Notes: generated by a model from the sequence alone, not told the origin. Positions 1 through 11,880 are shown, numbered from the stretch's first letter. The stretch: DNA of 64,000 bases from Furcasterigmium furcatum (GCA_001599815.1 BCIA01000006.1:3474961-3538960), one strand, 5' to 3'. Program-made: numbers and translations.

Positions 1-162
1 CCGGCGGCTTTCCCCGTGACCTCGCGACTACTGGCAGGCAGCACCGGCATCCCGGTCGCGTCTTCCGTCGCCGATCACGAACCTCCACCACTGTGAGTCG
101 TGACGCAGGAGAGGGGCACACTTCGGCTCTGACAACAACATGACTGCGGCAATTTCTTCGCC

Positions 163-1769
163 ATGGCCGTCGTCTCTGGCCTAGATCGCGACGGAGATTA
201 TGACATCTCGGATGGAGAGGAATCCTTACTCAGCCAGCTCGTTGCCGATCTCCCCACGCCTCCAACTGGCCAGAAACCCCCCGATCAAGAGTCAGCCATT
301 GCAGCGAGAATCGCGGTGAGCCATGTTACACCCGGCGCCGAGGCCGATCGCGGTGAAGGAACTCCGCCTGATGGTCGCTCAAACCTTGCGGCTCTCCTGC
401 CAGACCCAGACGCTTTACCCACGGCACTTCCACGCAACGACGATCTCGGCAGCCACCCCGATAGTGAGTTTTGATGTCCGGATGCACGATCTCGTCACGC
501 TGACTGACAAAGCGCGTAGTAAGCAAAAACATCTCCGGTCTTGAGGCCTCGGATGCCGCAACTGCCCCAGATGCCAATCCTGCCGAACGCAAGGATACGC
601 GGACGCCGCTTCTGCGGTTCCGCTCCTTCCCGAGGAAGCCCTTCTCCGTCAGTGACTTGACAGCGGGGTCATGGTGTGAGCTGCAGTACTGGTACATCCT
701 CACGCGGCTGCCGTTCGGTCGGAAGACGCAGACGGCAGCCATGAAGGAGGGCACCAGGCTGCACAAGGAGCTGGAGGACGAGGTTCATACGACAGTCCGG
801 GTAGAGGTCACCACGAAAGAGGATGCATTCGGTCTGAGGATATGGAACATTATCCAGGGTCTCAGGACGCTCCGAGAGACTGGTCTCACGCGAGAGCTGG
901 AGGTCTGGGGACTTGTGGACGGAAACCTCGTCAACGGCGTCATCGACGGACTCAGTTTCGATCATCCTGATCCGGAATCCGAGGAACAGTCAAGCGAGTC
1001 GAAAGATACTCAATCGGCCATCACAGACTTCTTCCCCTCGAACGAGGTCAAGCAGGCTCCGACGCCCAAGGTTTATCTGACGGATGTGAAGACGAGAGGA
1101 ACGATGAAGCCGGCCAACACGGCACAGCTGCGCCCTGCAATGGTGCAACTCTTTCTCTACCATCGATTCTTATCAGACATGGCAGCCGAAAAGCTTGACT
1201 ACCACCGCATCTTTCGGCGCTATAACCTGAATGTGGATGAGCTCTTCTCGGATACATTTCTTGCCCAAATGGCAAGCCTCCATGGCGGAGACTTTTTCGG
1301 CAGCGGCTCCGACTTCGAGGGCGAAAAAGTCTCACAAACGTCAGTCACAGATTCTTCTAGAGAGCAAAACGACATGGGTGCGTCTGAAGACGACCCAGAC
1401 TTTCTCAAGTACCGCTCTCTCCGCGAACTCGTCCCCCGCCTGTTGTGCGAGGTCAGGCAGACCTTCCCTCACGGAGCAGACTCCATTGGCCATCTTCTCT
1501 CCGTCGAATACCGCTATCGCCGCGACGGCTCCCTGATCGACAATCGGACCTTCCCGATGGACGACCAGGCGCTGGATCTGTACCTCGGCGGGACGTTGCA
1601 GTGGTGGAAAGGCGAGCGGGAGCCTCGCGGCGTGCAGATCGAAGACGCGTGGAAGTGCATGATGTGCGAGTTCGCAGAGGACTGCACATGGCGCAAGGGG
1701 TTGGACGAGGACAGACTCAAGGCGGTGCGGCAGCGATTACAGACGAAGCGGAAGAAGAGCACGGAATAG
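163..1769 (+). CDS. EXO5: Exonuclease V (EXO5/Dem1), Fe-S single-strand DNA exonuclease
   Basis: Two exons, 163-463 and 520-1769, give 516 residues; the 56-nt intron starts GTGAGT and ends TAG. The family degrades single-stranded DNA in mitochondria (yeast) or nucleus (human) and carries a PD-(D/E)XK nuclease fold closed by a 4Fe-4S cluster. Visible here are the first cluster cysteine in the SWCELQYWY motif (Cys153), the nuclease strand LTDVKTRGT with its D-x-K, a preceding GVIDGL acidic motif, and three C-terminal cysteines (Cys480, 483, 489) in CMMCEFAEDC. The first 130 residues are acidic and look disordered. The gene converges on PRP22 with 322 bp between stops. Family assignment is secure; a mitochondrial role is inferred from the yeast orthologue only. 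Confidence 0.93.
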
Positions 1770-2091
1770 GATACCCCCCCTCGCAGCATATTCTGCATTG
1801 AATACCGAATACATGATCATGACCATATCTTGAAGTGACGGCCACAGCGGGAGTTGTGTATTATCAGTACCGAGCGTGGCACACATGTTCACAACACACG
1901 ACAGCCGCCTTCCCCTATATGCAGAGGTTTTCAAGCAACGACGTCCGTGGTGACTTGCCTGCACCTGCTTCTGCGCATTTCTTGGTCACAGTAAGGGGCC
2001 GTCTATCACTGGAAGAGCATTGGGAAGGTATGGCATCAATATCATGGCAATTTCTTCGCTGATGATCCAACTAAGGTCTACTGCGCAACGC
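1770..2091. other. Intergenic, convergent 3' ends of EXO5 and PRP22
   Basis: 322 bp between two facing stop codons. It should hold both 3' UTRs. No conserved open frame or structured RNA is visible. Confidence 0.6.
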
Positions 2092-5000
2092 TTATCCCCA
2101 CGTTCCACCACCGCCAGATCTGCCGCCCTTCTTCTGCGCCGACAATCTCCAGTCGTCCTCCGTTGCATACTTGTTGTACAGCGGCTGTATCCTCTCGGCC
2201 TGCTTGCGCTTCGACAGGCGGTCCGTCGGCGCGACCTTGAAGAACGTCGGCGCCGCCTCGACGAGCCACTTGGGCTCGATGGTCGTCGTGCAGTGCATGT
2301 ACTCCTTCGTCGTGAGCACGAGGGTGTGGTAGATGACCCATTCGGCCTGCTTCCCGAAGAGCGCCGAGCTCGGGTGGAGGTAGACGGGCGTGCCCTCGAT
2401 GAGGGTCTTGTAGCCCTCCTGGGGGTCCTTGCGGGCCGCGTTGCGGAAGAAGCCCGAGCAGAGGGCGCGGCGGACTTTGGGGGTGTCGCGGCCGCAGCTG
2501 ACGATGGGGTGGCGGTACCGGTCCATGATCTTGGCGATCTGGTCGTGGACGTCCTTGGCGCGCTTCATGGAGCGGGCCTGGATGAAGTTCTCGAAGCACC
2601 ACGGGGAGGAGTAGCCGGACTGCTTCCACGAGTTGTAGACGTTGAGGAGGGTGAGGTGGTCGCCGGCCGGGTCGTGGAACTTGGCCTTCTTCTGGTCTGC
2701 CTGGGTCTGCTTCTCCTTGGGGCGGTAGAAGACGTTCGGCAGGTTGAGCATGGCCACGATGATGAGCATCTCGGCGGAGCAGTTCATGTCGACCGACATA
2801 ATGAGGACCTTGGCGAGGGACGGCTCCATAGGGAAATCGGCCATCTTGCGGCCGAGGCGGGTCAGGAGGCCTTCGTCGTCGAGGGCGCTGAGAGCGTAGA
2901 GCTCTTCCAGCGCGGTCAGCATCGTGTTGATCGGCGGGGGGTCCATGAAGTCGAAGTGGAGCAAATCGTTGATGCCCATCGCTTTCAGCATCAGGATCGT
3001 GTTGGACAAGTTCTGGCGCTGAATTTCAGGGATCGTCGTGGGCAACATTTCGGACTGGTAAGCTGCTTCGGTATACAGTCGGAAACATTTACCAGGACCA
3101 GTTCGTCCTGCGCGGCCCGCCCTCTGGTTCGCCTGAGCTTGCGAAATCGGGGTGACAACCAGGGAGTCCATGCCGAGCTTGGGGTCGTAGGCGTTCTGCT
3201 TGACAAATCCCGGATCGATGACGAAGTAGATGTTGTCGATGGTGATGGATGTCTCGGCGATATTGGTGGCGATGACGACCTTGCGGCTTCCTGGGGGCGC
3301 GGGATCGAAAATGCGACTCTGCATCTCATTCGGAAGTGCTGAATACACCGGCAGGATGAGAAGCTCCGGCACGTTGGGGCCCAGAGCTTTCATCCGCTCG
3401 TAGAGAATCTCGCACGATGTGTCGATCTCTTCTTGTCCTGTCAGGAATAGCAAGATATCGCCAGGCGATTCCTTCAGGTGGACCTCGAGGACGGTGTTCA
3501 GAGCAGCGTCGAGATAGTCGGACTCGGGTTCCTTGGAGTACATGACCTCGACGGGGAATGTTCGACCAGGGATTGTGAAGATCGGGCACCCGTTGAAATA
3601 CGACGAGAACTTGTCGGCGTCGAGCGTTGCAGAGGTGGCAATCACCTTGAGGTCCTTTCGTCGGATCATGGTCTTCTTGAGAAGCGCAAAGAGCACATCC
3701 GTCGATATCGTCCTTTCGTGGGCCTCGTCGAGCATGATGACAGAGTACCGCTTCAGGTCGGGATCCATCAGAATCTCACGCTGAAGCATGCCGTCTGTCA
3801 TGTACTTGATGCGCGTCGAGGGACTCGTACGATCCTCGAAACGGATGGTATAGCCGACCTGTTCGCCCAACGTGCACCCAACTTCCTCCGACACACGCTT
3901 TGCCACGGACATGGCAGCGACACGGCGAGGCTGAGTGCAGCCGATGACACCGTGGTCTGAATATCCGTCTTCCGCCAAATACTGTGTGAGCTGTGTGGTC
4001 TTGCCAGAGCCCGTTTCGCCAATGACGACCAGGACCTGGTGGTCTGCAACGGCATCGAGGAACTTTCGCCTGAATGCATACACAGGAAGTGTCTCTCTTT
4101 GCTCCTTGATGCTCAAGCTCGTCCTCTTGCCGAAAGACTGGTCCTTGGGTGCAATCGCCTTGCGCCATTCGGGCACGGCATCCGGCTTGGCCTGCTGTTG
4201 CCTTGCGTTCCGTAAATCCGTTGCAAACTTGCGCTTGTCCGGGTCGGCCATCGGGTCGTTCCATTGTGTTGAAAGATCAACCTTCTTCTCTTCCTGTGCC
4301 GCGGCTTCTGCTTCCTGTTGTTTCAGCTCCTTCCGTTCCCGTGCCAGTGATGTTCCCGACATGGCGGCTCGGTTCATGGAGCCGTCAGGCGCCTTGACGA
4401 CTCTGATGGGCGACAGTTCGAGGGACTGCTTCGTTTGGCCTGCCAAAAAAGGCGGCTCTTCCTCGCGGACCTCGATATCCACTTCCTCCTCAAGCTCCAG
4501 CTCTCCATCGCCGCGGAGCGTAGCGTTGTAGTCCTCTTCCAGATCAGGATAGTCGGAGGCCTTGGCGACACCTGACGCGATGAGCTGTCGGATCTCCCAC
4601 CGCTCGGGGGATGTCATCCTCTTCTTCTGTCGTCTTGGTACTTGGTCTGGTGGAGGCGGCGGAATGTCGCCGTTGAACATGTTTCCGTCCCTTCCCCCAC
4701 CGCCACCGAGAGCCTCCATGTTGGCGCCAGAGGTAATCCTCGCCTGCGGTTCGAGGTCCATGCCCGTCTGCTGATCAACTTCTTTCATGGAAAGGCCGAT
4801 CCGGTTGCCGTCGATGCTGATAACCTTGATCTTGACCGGCTGGTTTCGCTCCAGGAGATCCGAAGGGTGGTTGACTCGTTGACCTTCCACCATCCTGGAG
4901 ATGTGAACCAGACCATCACACTTTCCCCGGATACCATGGATGTTTACGAATGCGCCGAAGTCTTTGATGCCCGTGACGTGACCTTCGTAGATCTTCTGCA

Positions 5001-5670
5001 GCTGCGGCGAGTCATCCATCTCAGGAGTCGGCCGCCGCCTCAGCCTGTCGTCACCATCGTCATAGTCTCTCCTCCTGCTCTTTTGCTTCAGGGATGGTCT
5101 GAATTCGTCGTCTGACCGTGACCGTGACCGATGCCTGTCCCTCCTGCGGCGCTCTCGTTCTTTTGACCGTGACCGATCCCTTCGCTTCCTCCGAGACTCG
5201 CGTCCGTCGTCAGGACTCCGACTCCGTTTTCTCGACGACTTTTCCTGCCTTGCTTTGCCCTCGAGGCCTTCCAGCAACGCAAGGGTATCGTCGATCGCAT
5301 CCGCGCCATCGGCGTATTCGACCACCTTGTCGGGCACAGACAAACCCTTGAAGATCTGTTCGTTCTCGCCTTGTGTACGGTGGTGGTGATGTGTGTCGTC
5401 TGCGGAGCCGTTCTGCTGCTTTCTGCCCTTCATCTTGGGATGCATGGCGAGCACGAGGCGGTCGATGCTCTCGACCAGACTGGGAGGGAGCGTCGCATCG
5501 GCGCCGATGTCGCCCAGCTTCTTCTTGAAGCCGGAGAAGTCATCGCTTTCGACGCGCTGGGCGATGAGGAACTCGGCGAGGGTCTTGTCGGACACGCCAA
5601 CGTGGTTCTGGAGTTCGGAGGTGACTTTGGAGACAAGCGACAGAAGCTCGAGCTCCAAGAGGTCATCCAT
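2092..5670 (-). CDS. PRP22: Pre-mRNA splicing DEAH-box ATP-dependent RNA helicase Prp22/DHX8
   Basis: A single 1192-residue frame without introns. Prp22 releases spliced mRNA from the spliceosome and proofreads exon ligation in the nucleus. Domains in order: a helical N-terminus (1-80), an Arg/Ser-rich stretch (about 146-190), an S1 RNA-binding domain (about 228-296, with GHVTGIKDFGAFVNI), then the DEAH helicase core with motif I GETGSGKTTQ (551-560), DEAH (648-651), a SAT motif near 680 and motif VI QRAGRAGRTGPGKC, followed by the HA2 and OB-type C-terminal regions. It ends in the glycine-rich SGGGGTWG tail. Length and architecture match DHX8/Prp22 rather than Prp2, Prp16 or Prp43, because only Prp22 combines an S1 domain with the DEAH core. 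It is notable as an intronless splicing gene in an intron-rich neighbourhood. Confidence 0.97.
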   Translation of the reverse strand: MDDLLELELLSLVSKVTSELQNHVGVSDKTLAEFLIAQRVESDDFSGFKKKLGDIGADATLPPSLVESIDRLVLAMHPKMKGRKQQNGSADDTHHHHRTQGENEQIFKGLSVPDKVVEYADGADAIDDTLALLEGLEGKARQEKSSRKRSRSPDDGRESRRKRRDRSRSKERERRRRDRHRSRSRSDDEFRPSLKQKSRRRDYDDGDDRLRRRPTPEMDDSPQLQKIYEGHVTGIKDFGAFVNIHGIRGKCDGLVHISRMVEGQRVNHPSDLLERNQPVKIKVISIDGNRIGLSMKEVDQQTGMDLEPQARITSGANMEALGGGGGRDGNMFNGDIPPPPPDQVPRRQKKRMTSPERWEIRQLIASGVAKASDYPDLEEDYNATLRGDGELELEEEVDIEVREEEPPFLAGQTKQSLELSPIRVVKAPDGSMNRAAMSGTSLARERKELKQQEAEAAAQEEKKVDLSTQWNDPMADPDKRKFATDLRNARQQQAKPDAVPEWRKAIAPKDQSFGKRTSLSIKEQRETLPVYAFRRKFLDAVADHQVLVVIGETGSGKTTQLTQYLAEDGYSDHGVIGCTQPRRVAAMSVAKRVSEEVGCTLGEQVGYTIRFEDRTSPSTRIKYMTDGMLQREILMDPDLKRYSVIMLDEAHERTISTDVLFALLKKTMIRRKDLKVIATSATLDADKFSSYFNGCPIFTIPGRTFPVEVMYSKEPESDYLDAALNTVLEVHLKESPGDILLFLTGQEEIDTSCEILYERMKALGPNVPELLILPVYSALPNEMQSRIFDPAPPGSRKVVIATNIAETSITIDNIYFVIDPGFVKQNAYDPKLGMDSLVVTPISQAQANQRAGRAGRTGPGKCFRLYTEAAYQSEMLPTTIPEIQRQNLSNTILMLKAMGINDLLHFDFMDPPPINTMLTALEELYALSALDDEGLLTRLGRKMADFPMEPSLAKVLIMSVDMNCSAEMLIIVAMLNLPNVFYRPKEKQTQADQKKAKFHDPAGDHLTLLNVYNSWKQSGYSSPWCFENFIQARSMKRAKDVHDQIAKIMDRYRHPIVSCGRDTPKVRRALCSGFFRNAARKDPQEGYKTLIEGTPVYLHPSSALFGKQAEWVIYHTLVLTTKEYMHCTTTIEPKWLVEAAPTFFKVAPTDRLSKRKQAERIQPLYNKYATEDDWRLSAQKKGGRSGGGGTWG

Positions 5671-6519
5671 GGTGGCGACGTCGGCGGAAGCCTGGTGCTT
5701 CTATTGCAGGTCGGATGTACGAACTGCGCCGGTGTCGATAGTGCGGAAATGCCGTCGTTGTTTTGTCGACCAGTCCAGTGGCTTGTCCGGGGGAAGTGGT
5801 GACGGGTGACAAAAGTTGATGTCGGGCTCAGGAAATCTTGAGTCGCGAGACACGCTGTAAGTGGGGCCAAAGGTCGGCCACGGCCAATCAAGTCCCCATC
5901 TCTAACTTCACGACGAACTGGGGGACTCGACTCTGGACATTTTGTTCGACATTATCACAGAAGCCATGAACGATTACTTGGACCTCTGGCTTTAGAAACC
6001 ACGGATCTGTCGGGAGGAGAGTTTCTCACAAAAGCGAGCCTCTGGCCAGACACCGACCTGTCACTCACGACTACGCTGTCTGTCCAAAGGACTGGCAAGA
6101 CGTGCGTGAGGCCCAGGCGCAGCACAAATCGTGGATTTGTATAGCAGCAGAGGCCTCGTTCGCGAGGTAATCAAGTTTGGATCAGACGAGGCATCCATGG
6201 ATGCCCGCTGTCACCGAGTGTGTCACCAGATCCATAGGAAAAGTCGTAGTATTGTCCCAACGCCTGCCTCATCAGATTGCGAAACGCCGATTTTCCCGGC
6301 CCTGATGCGAAATGCTCGCTGTATCGCCCTGCCTCTCATGACCTCTCTTCTCTTCCAGTCATGACGTGAGCGTATGCTGCTGTATCCTGGGTATTTCTCG
6401 AGTCTGCGACTCCTTCTTGATGCTGCCGGGCCTCTCGGGAAAAGTACGAGTCGGCATCATGCTGCGCGCTGCACGCTACGTTCAAGCCAAGCCCTCCACC
6501 GCATTCAAATGCCTGCTTC
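5671..6519. other. Intergenic, PRP22 promoter and 3' side of the inositol polyphosphate kinase
   Basis: 849 bp. Both flanking genes are on the minus strand, so this holds the PRP22 5' region and the kinase 3' UTR. Short open frames show no family resemblance. Confidence 0.6.
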
Positions 6520-7788
6520 TCAGGCGGCCAGCTCCTCAAATATCTTGAGGAGACTCCTGACGCCTGTCAGGGCATTCTCATCGGGGCCCAATCCGGGCGT
6601 CCAATTCGCGTGCGCAAAGTCGATAAGCTTCAGCTGGTAGATATTCGGCAGCTCGGAGCCGATCTCATCGTCCTCGTCATCGAGGCTGTCGTCTGGCGTG
6701 TCACCGTCCATCAGCGCGATGCCACTATCAACGCGCGAGGAAGGTCTACCAAGTTCACGGCCCGCTTTCTCTTGCGCAGGCTGAAGCTCGACCTCCTCGG
6801 CCGCGGCGTTGTTCGCCTCGATGGCTTCCCGCAGCTTCTCGCCGTCGCCTTCGAAGACGAACAGCAGACTGGCCGAGTACATGCGACTCTCGTGCGCTAG
6901 GAGGACCTGCTCGACATTGCGCAGGTCGCGCACGAAAGCGGCCGCGACGGCCTGGCCGAGCTCCTTGCTGACCCCAGCTGCGGGACTGAAAAGGAAGCGA
7001 CTGAAGGAGTCCACGACGTTGTTGTCGTTGACCGTCACGCGGCCGTAGTCCTTGTCATAGACTCTGTAGTCCTCCTCGTCGAGCTCCGACTTGTCCAGCG
7101 AGCCGCGGTACACACGCATGCCGGCGATGCGGAAGCCGAGGGTCCCGTGCGTAGTTTCGGATGTGATCTTGTCAAAGCGCGTCTTCTTCTGCTGTGGCGC
7201 ATCGTCTGCCCAAAGGCGCTTGCCCAGCTTGGCATCGAGGATGTTGGGTTGCGCGAAGCCATGCGAGGCATTCTCCAGCACGACGGCTAGGTCCGTCTTG
7301 ATCTTCTTCGTTTTGTTGGGGATCCACGTGATGTTATCATTTGGTGTGTCGGGGGCGGTCTCTGTGGCACTGTCGGCGGCTTGCGCCTGGAGCGCCTTGG
7401 TAACTTGTTCGGAGAGGCCTGCGTCAGCGAGAATCTCGGGGAGGCTCTCGTCGACGGAGCTCAACTCAGCCTTGTCGTTGAGCAAGAGGTTGCCGATGAA
7501 CGAAGGCATGAGGGCGGCGAAGTCGGGGTGGTTTGCGTTTGCGTCATTGTAGAAGTCGAGCTCCTGCTGGGTGCAGGGCTTGATGAACAGCTCGCCGTCG
7601 GCGTCGCACATTGTGCCAGCACTAGAGGGAGGGTGTCAGCAGGTAGGGACGCGGAAGGCGACCATCTTTCGCTCTGTCGCGAGGGCAGCGCGGTCGTGTA
7701 GGGGCGGGCGCATAACGTACTGTCCAGCTACGCTGTATCGGTAGTCGACGAGATCGGCACGAGCCGGGACTTCCCTCTTCTTGACCAT
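6520..7788 (-). CDS. ARG82: Inositol polyphosphate multikinase (IPK2/Arg82 type)
   Basis: Two exons, 7788-7721 and 7621-6520, join to 389 residues. The join rebuilds the conserved N-terminus SVAGHAGTMCDADGELF, which fixes the ATG at 7788 and shows that the methionine at 7611 is internal. The enzyme phosphorylates IP3 and IP4 to IP5 in the nucleus, and in yeast it also supports ArgR-Mcm1 transcription. The inositol-binding signature PxxxDxKxG is present as PNILDAKLG (148-156), and the catalytic IDF motif is LIDFAHAN (Asp357). Two low-complexity acidic inserts (about 100-120 and 300-330) separate the core blocks, as is common in fungal members. The call is firm at the family level; whether this copy also has the transcriptional role cannot be seen. 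Confidence 0.93.
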
Positions 7789-10012
7789 CGAAACACCTCG
7801 AGTAAATTGGAGGTTGAGAGCAAAGGATTATGCTGTTTGCGACATTCGGATAGTTCGATGATGTGTTCCGGGGGAGACGACGAGGGGGAGGGGCTGTGGC
7901 AGGGGTTATATATCGTGAAGCGCCAGGCTCGTCGTTGGTTGCGAGGGCTGTTGGTGATTCAGGGTGGCGGCGGTGTGGCAAAGTGACGCAGACAACGGGA
8001 GAGTACTTATATCGCGAGAATGATGAATGAATCAAAGGAGAGGTGGCAGGCCTGAGGACGGTGAATCGATAGGTATTAAAGGAGCGTGGGGGAAGGGCAG
8101 GCGGTGATCAGAGCAGGCCAGGGTCGTGCAACAGTGGAGGAGAGTGACCGGGCGATCCTCCTGGATGGAATCAGGATGGAAGACGCGATGAATCCCTGAC
8201 TGAATGGCGGCGGGATGTGGAAAAGTCCATGCCAAGTAGCGTGGCGGGTTCGACGGAAGGGATGGAGACTTTTCTGCTCTTTCAGGGCGAAAGGAGGCCG
8301 CTGATTGGACGGCGCTTTTCGGGAGGCACTAGGGCGGGCGGTGCCGGGGTGTGGTTTTCTGGGGGCACCTGGAGCTTCAGGGGGGAAGGGGCAGCTGTTT
8401 GGCGACTCCTCCAGCGTCCCACAGGAGCTCCGCCACACGGAGGCCGAAACAGCGACCTCTCGTCCACTGAAGTCGCCGAGCAAAAGGTACCTCGCGAGTC
8501 GCCCAGACGCCCATCCATCATCCATTCATCCCGCAACGATACCCAGGATCAGCTGGCCACATGGGAGATTTGCCGCTGAGCCACCCCTTCCGCCGCCCAC
8601 AACCGAGAATCCCTATCTACCCCTGACGGCGGGAAGATGCAGGGCACGGAGAGGAAATGCAGATGGTCACTTTCGAGGCCCAATTTGCGGTTTGATTCGG
8701 CCACAAGCGCGAGGCGGACCGCAAGGTGGGATCGGGTCTCGACGGAGGGCCTGACTGACAGTTTGACAAGCACTTTTATTCTCTCACCGCTCGGCTGTAC
8801 GGTACGCACTCGTACAGCTCTATTGGAGCCCTCCCTGTGCTTCAGCTTCGCTCGCGCCGAGTTCATCGCCAGCCCGGCAAACACCATCGTGAGCCCTGCT
8901 TGGGTGTCCGACCGTCACCCCACGCGATGCCGTGTCCAAAGCCAACAGCCACCACCTGGGGCATGAGATGCTGACATCCTCCAGTCAGCGACTCACACGT
9001 TTTACTCATCGACCGCCAGCCGTGGTGGGAGTGGCAGCTGATATGTACTGCGCCCAGCGGAGGGGTACCTCACACTTGGATACGCGTGCTTGGGAGCTCT
9101 CACTGCCCCTATCGTATTCTGTCTGAGAGAGGTCTGCTGGCAGTGTGCGTCCAGCCCCGATTTTCTGAGTGTCCCGTCGTGGATGTCTGACCTCTGTGAT
9201 CCCGTCCCCTCACTGTCGAACCAGCAGGAACTGAGGTTCGCCATGTCTCGGCATTCGTTAACATCGTTCACTCACATGACTACGAAGTACAACCATACCT
9301 CAGGTCTGAAATGCCTCAAGCCTAGTGGCCCCCCTTGTGTCCCGAGTTAGATGGGCACGAGGGCCGAATACAACATGGCCGAACAGACTCCAGACTCAGC
9401 TTTGGAGAATGGAGATCATTCCTCTCTCCTCCTTGGCAGGGTATCTTCCAGCAGCTCTGTGGAATGACTTTCTGGACGGCAAGGAGGTCAGACTGGCAGT
9501 GCATCTGCAGACCCGGGGATCACTCCAGCGTCCACGGGTACGTACAGCGAGCCAGCAAGATTGACAACAGGCAATATGGACACGCTTCGGAGGCAAACGC
9601 GAGTATGATTGTATGGAAGCGCAAGAAAATACTCAAGTCGCCATACTGTGAAGAATCTCCTGCCAATGGGGTCCGACTGGGAGTTGAGTGAATGCCAAAC
9701 CCCTGCCTGCCTTCAACCTCACCAGAAGAGGCCCGAGGGCACTCAGTACCTAGATACTGCCTACCTACCTGGCCTACAGGATCTTCAACTCAGAGACCTG
9801 CCTGCAGTTTCCATGTACGCGGAGAATCGCAAACAAAGCAAGAGCAACTTCTGCCCAAGTAAATCCCGATATTGGAAGGCACACCTGCTTCTGATCCTGG
9901 GCTGCCCTAGCTGCCCGCCTTCCAGCTTCCAGGTTTCCTTCAATTTTTCTTCATCTGTACTCCCTTCTTCCACCTCTCAACTACCACCACCCCTCCAACA
10001 ACACAATCAGCC
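7789..10012. other. Long divergent intergenic region between ARG82-type kinase and ARB1
   Basis: 2.2 kb between two divergent genes. I see only short unconvincing frames. The last 90 bases before ARB1 are pyrimidine-rich. Large size suggests long 5' UTRs or an unseen noncoding transcript, but nothing in the sequence proves either. Confidence 0.5.
9926..10012 (+). promoter_or_regulatory. CT-rich leader upstream of ARB1 start
   Basis: A run dominated by C, T and A (TTCCTTCAATTTTTCTTC, CTCCCTTCTTCCACCTCTC, then ACAACACAATCAGCC before ATG). CT-rich blocks just upstream of starts are typical of filamentous fungal transcription start regions. Confidence 0.45.
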
Positions 10013-11481
10013 ATGACCGTCACCGCCCAGCCTGTTGAGGAGCCCCCTCACCTGGAGGAGGGCCTGGAGGAGCCCGCGTCGGACAACGACGTTGGCAACG
10101 CCCAGGCCGGCAAGAAGAAGAAGAAGAAAAAGAAGAAGAAGAACCTGGCCGAGCGCGGTGTAACTGCGCTTCCAAAGAGTCGCGGTACGGGATTCGAACT
10201 TTACTACGCCGACCCTCCTCGTACTGCAGAGGAAGCCGAGGAAGAGGCGAAGCTCTACAGCCCTGACCGTCCGTTCCATGAGTATGTTCTGGATCTCCCA
10301 CACAAAAGCACCACAACTGACCAAGCAGTCGCATCGAGGAGTGCATTCAGCGGTACCGCAACCGTCGCCGCATGGATCCAGCTATCCACCGGCATTTCGA
10401 CTCGTACCTCTTTCTGGGTGGCATCGAAGCATCGCAGCGCCAATTTGGGGGCAACATCGACACTACCGACATGGATGCGGAGGAGGTTCGTCAGGCCACC
10501 GCCGATGTTCTCATCCAGCGAGGCGGCGGGAACTTGAAGTACTACACTCCCGGAGAGGACGGATGGGAGGTCGACTTCTACACCGTAGTTGCCGGATATC
10601 TCTCGTGCCTTCCCGCCGAGACCTCCCACAACTACGATGAGATGGAGAAGGCGATCAGTGTCGTGGAGAACTTCCTCCGCTACGTTCTTCACCACGACGT
10701 GTGTCCCGAGTTCTCCAAGGACGTGCAGAACTCCATCGACCTCTGCGAGAAAGCCAGGAAGGACCTCCCTCTTGTGGTCACAGCCTACAAGCAGTTCCCC
10801 GGCGAGTTCAACCTCGCGTGCATGGAGCTGTTCCTTCCCGAGGCAGCGCCCCTATTCCACGACGACGACGGCATGACTTTCAAACGCCCTGAAAATTTCA
10901 ATCCAGACGTGGTGTTCAAGATGGGACTTCTCTCCAACGGCATACGGTCCTTTGACAGCCTTCTCAGCAGCGAGGGCTTCGAGGTCGACCGCGAGGAAGA
11001 GCTCGACCTTGAAATCGTTGCCATTCACCACCCCGACGAGAAAGCGCGCGAGCTATACAAGGGCATTGCCGTGGGCAAGAACGGCAAGAAGTGCCAGCCA
11101 GTTGGCTGCATCACAGTCAAGGAATGCTACATTGAAGATGGCTGGTGGAAGGGCGACGGCGCGGCCGAGAAGGTTAATCCCGCCAAAAAGGAGTTCTTCC
11201 TTGATGGGAAGATCCTGTCCTTTTTGCAGAAAGGCATGAAGCTTCGGGTGCTCGCTGGGGATCTTTGCAACAACGTCTCATTCATCATCCGCGTCTCGGC
11301 CGTCCTGGTTCCCTGGTACACCTTCCTCCCCCAGATCCTCATGCGAGTCTGGAAGGATCCGTCTCCTGATTATCGCCCAGCACGTTCAGTTTACGACCCG
11401 CCCATGGAGGATGATTTGGTTGATTTGATCGATCCCTGCGACATTGGCGAGCTGAATCCAGAGAAGGAGCAGGAGGAGTAA
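10013..11481 (+). CDS. ARB1: Argonaute siRNA chaperone complex subunit Arb1
   Basis: Exons 10013-10281 and 10329-11481 give 473 residues. In fission yeast Arb1 binds Argonaute with Arb2 in the ARC complex, holds duplex siRNA and is needed for heterochromatin formation. The protein has an acidic N-terminus, an uninterrupted run of ten lysines (about residues 34-43), the block GTGFELYYADPP, and after the intron IEECIQRYRNRRRMDP, which matches the conserved Arb1 core. The rest of the core (YTPGEDGWEVDFYTVVAGYL, then a beta-rich C-terminal region) is present and intact. The 3' splice site is a tandem CAAGCAG, so two proteins differing by one serine are possible. Its presence implies an RNAi-linked chromatin pathway in this fungus; that role here is inferred. 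Confidence 0.88.
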
Positions 11482-11880
11482 GGTTGGGCGTGATGGCCCT
11501 CACACAACCTGAGAGGTGAGGTCTCATATGAACATCGGGCGGAGTCTAGGCAGCTTCGTATCGCAAAGAATCAATGGAATATGTGAACTATAACACCCGA
11601 TCCAAACCCAGTGATTGACTGAACCTCCAGAACGATCCCCAACGCCGGCAGCAAGCGAATGTCCGTCCTCATGTGCGTGCAATATCCATATTCCCATAGC
11701 AGGCGCGACAAGGTCCAGGCCGCAAACTCATGCTTAAACGTCACAACAATGTCACCTCGGTGTCATTTACATGTGTAAGTGAACAGCAGACGCGGAGGAT
11801 GGGAAGAATGCCTGGCGCACTCTGTCGCCCCCTCGCTCCCACGGCTGCAGCTCATGCTCCCCGGCGTAATGCCAGGGGTT
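11482..11880. other. Intergenic, convergent 3' ends of ARB1 and PMP3
   Basis: 399 bp between facing stops. 3' UTR sequence only; nothing else seen. Confidence 0.6.

Noticed and set aside
2020..3342. 440-codon open frame on the plus strand opposite PRP22
   Set aside because: It lies antisense to the conserved helicase core, has Val/Leu/Arg/Asp-rich shadow composition and no motifs.
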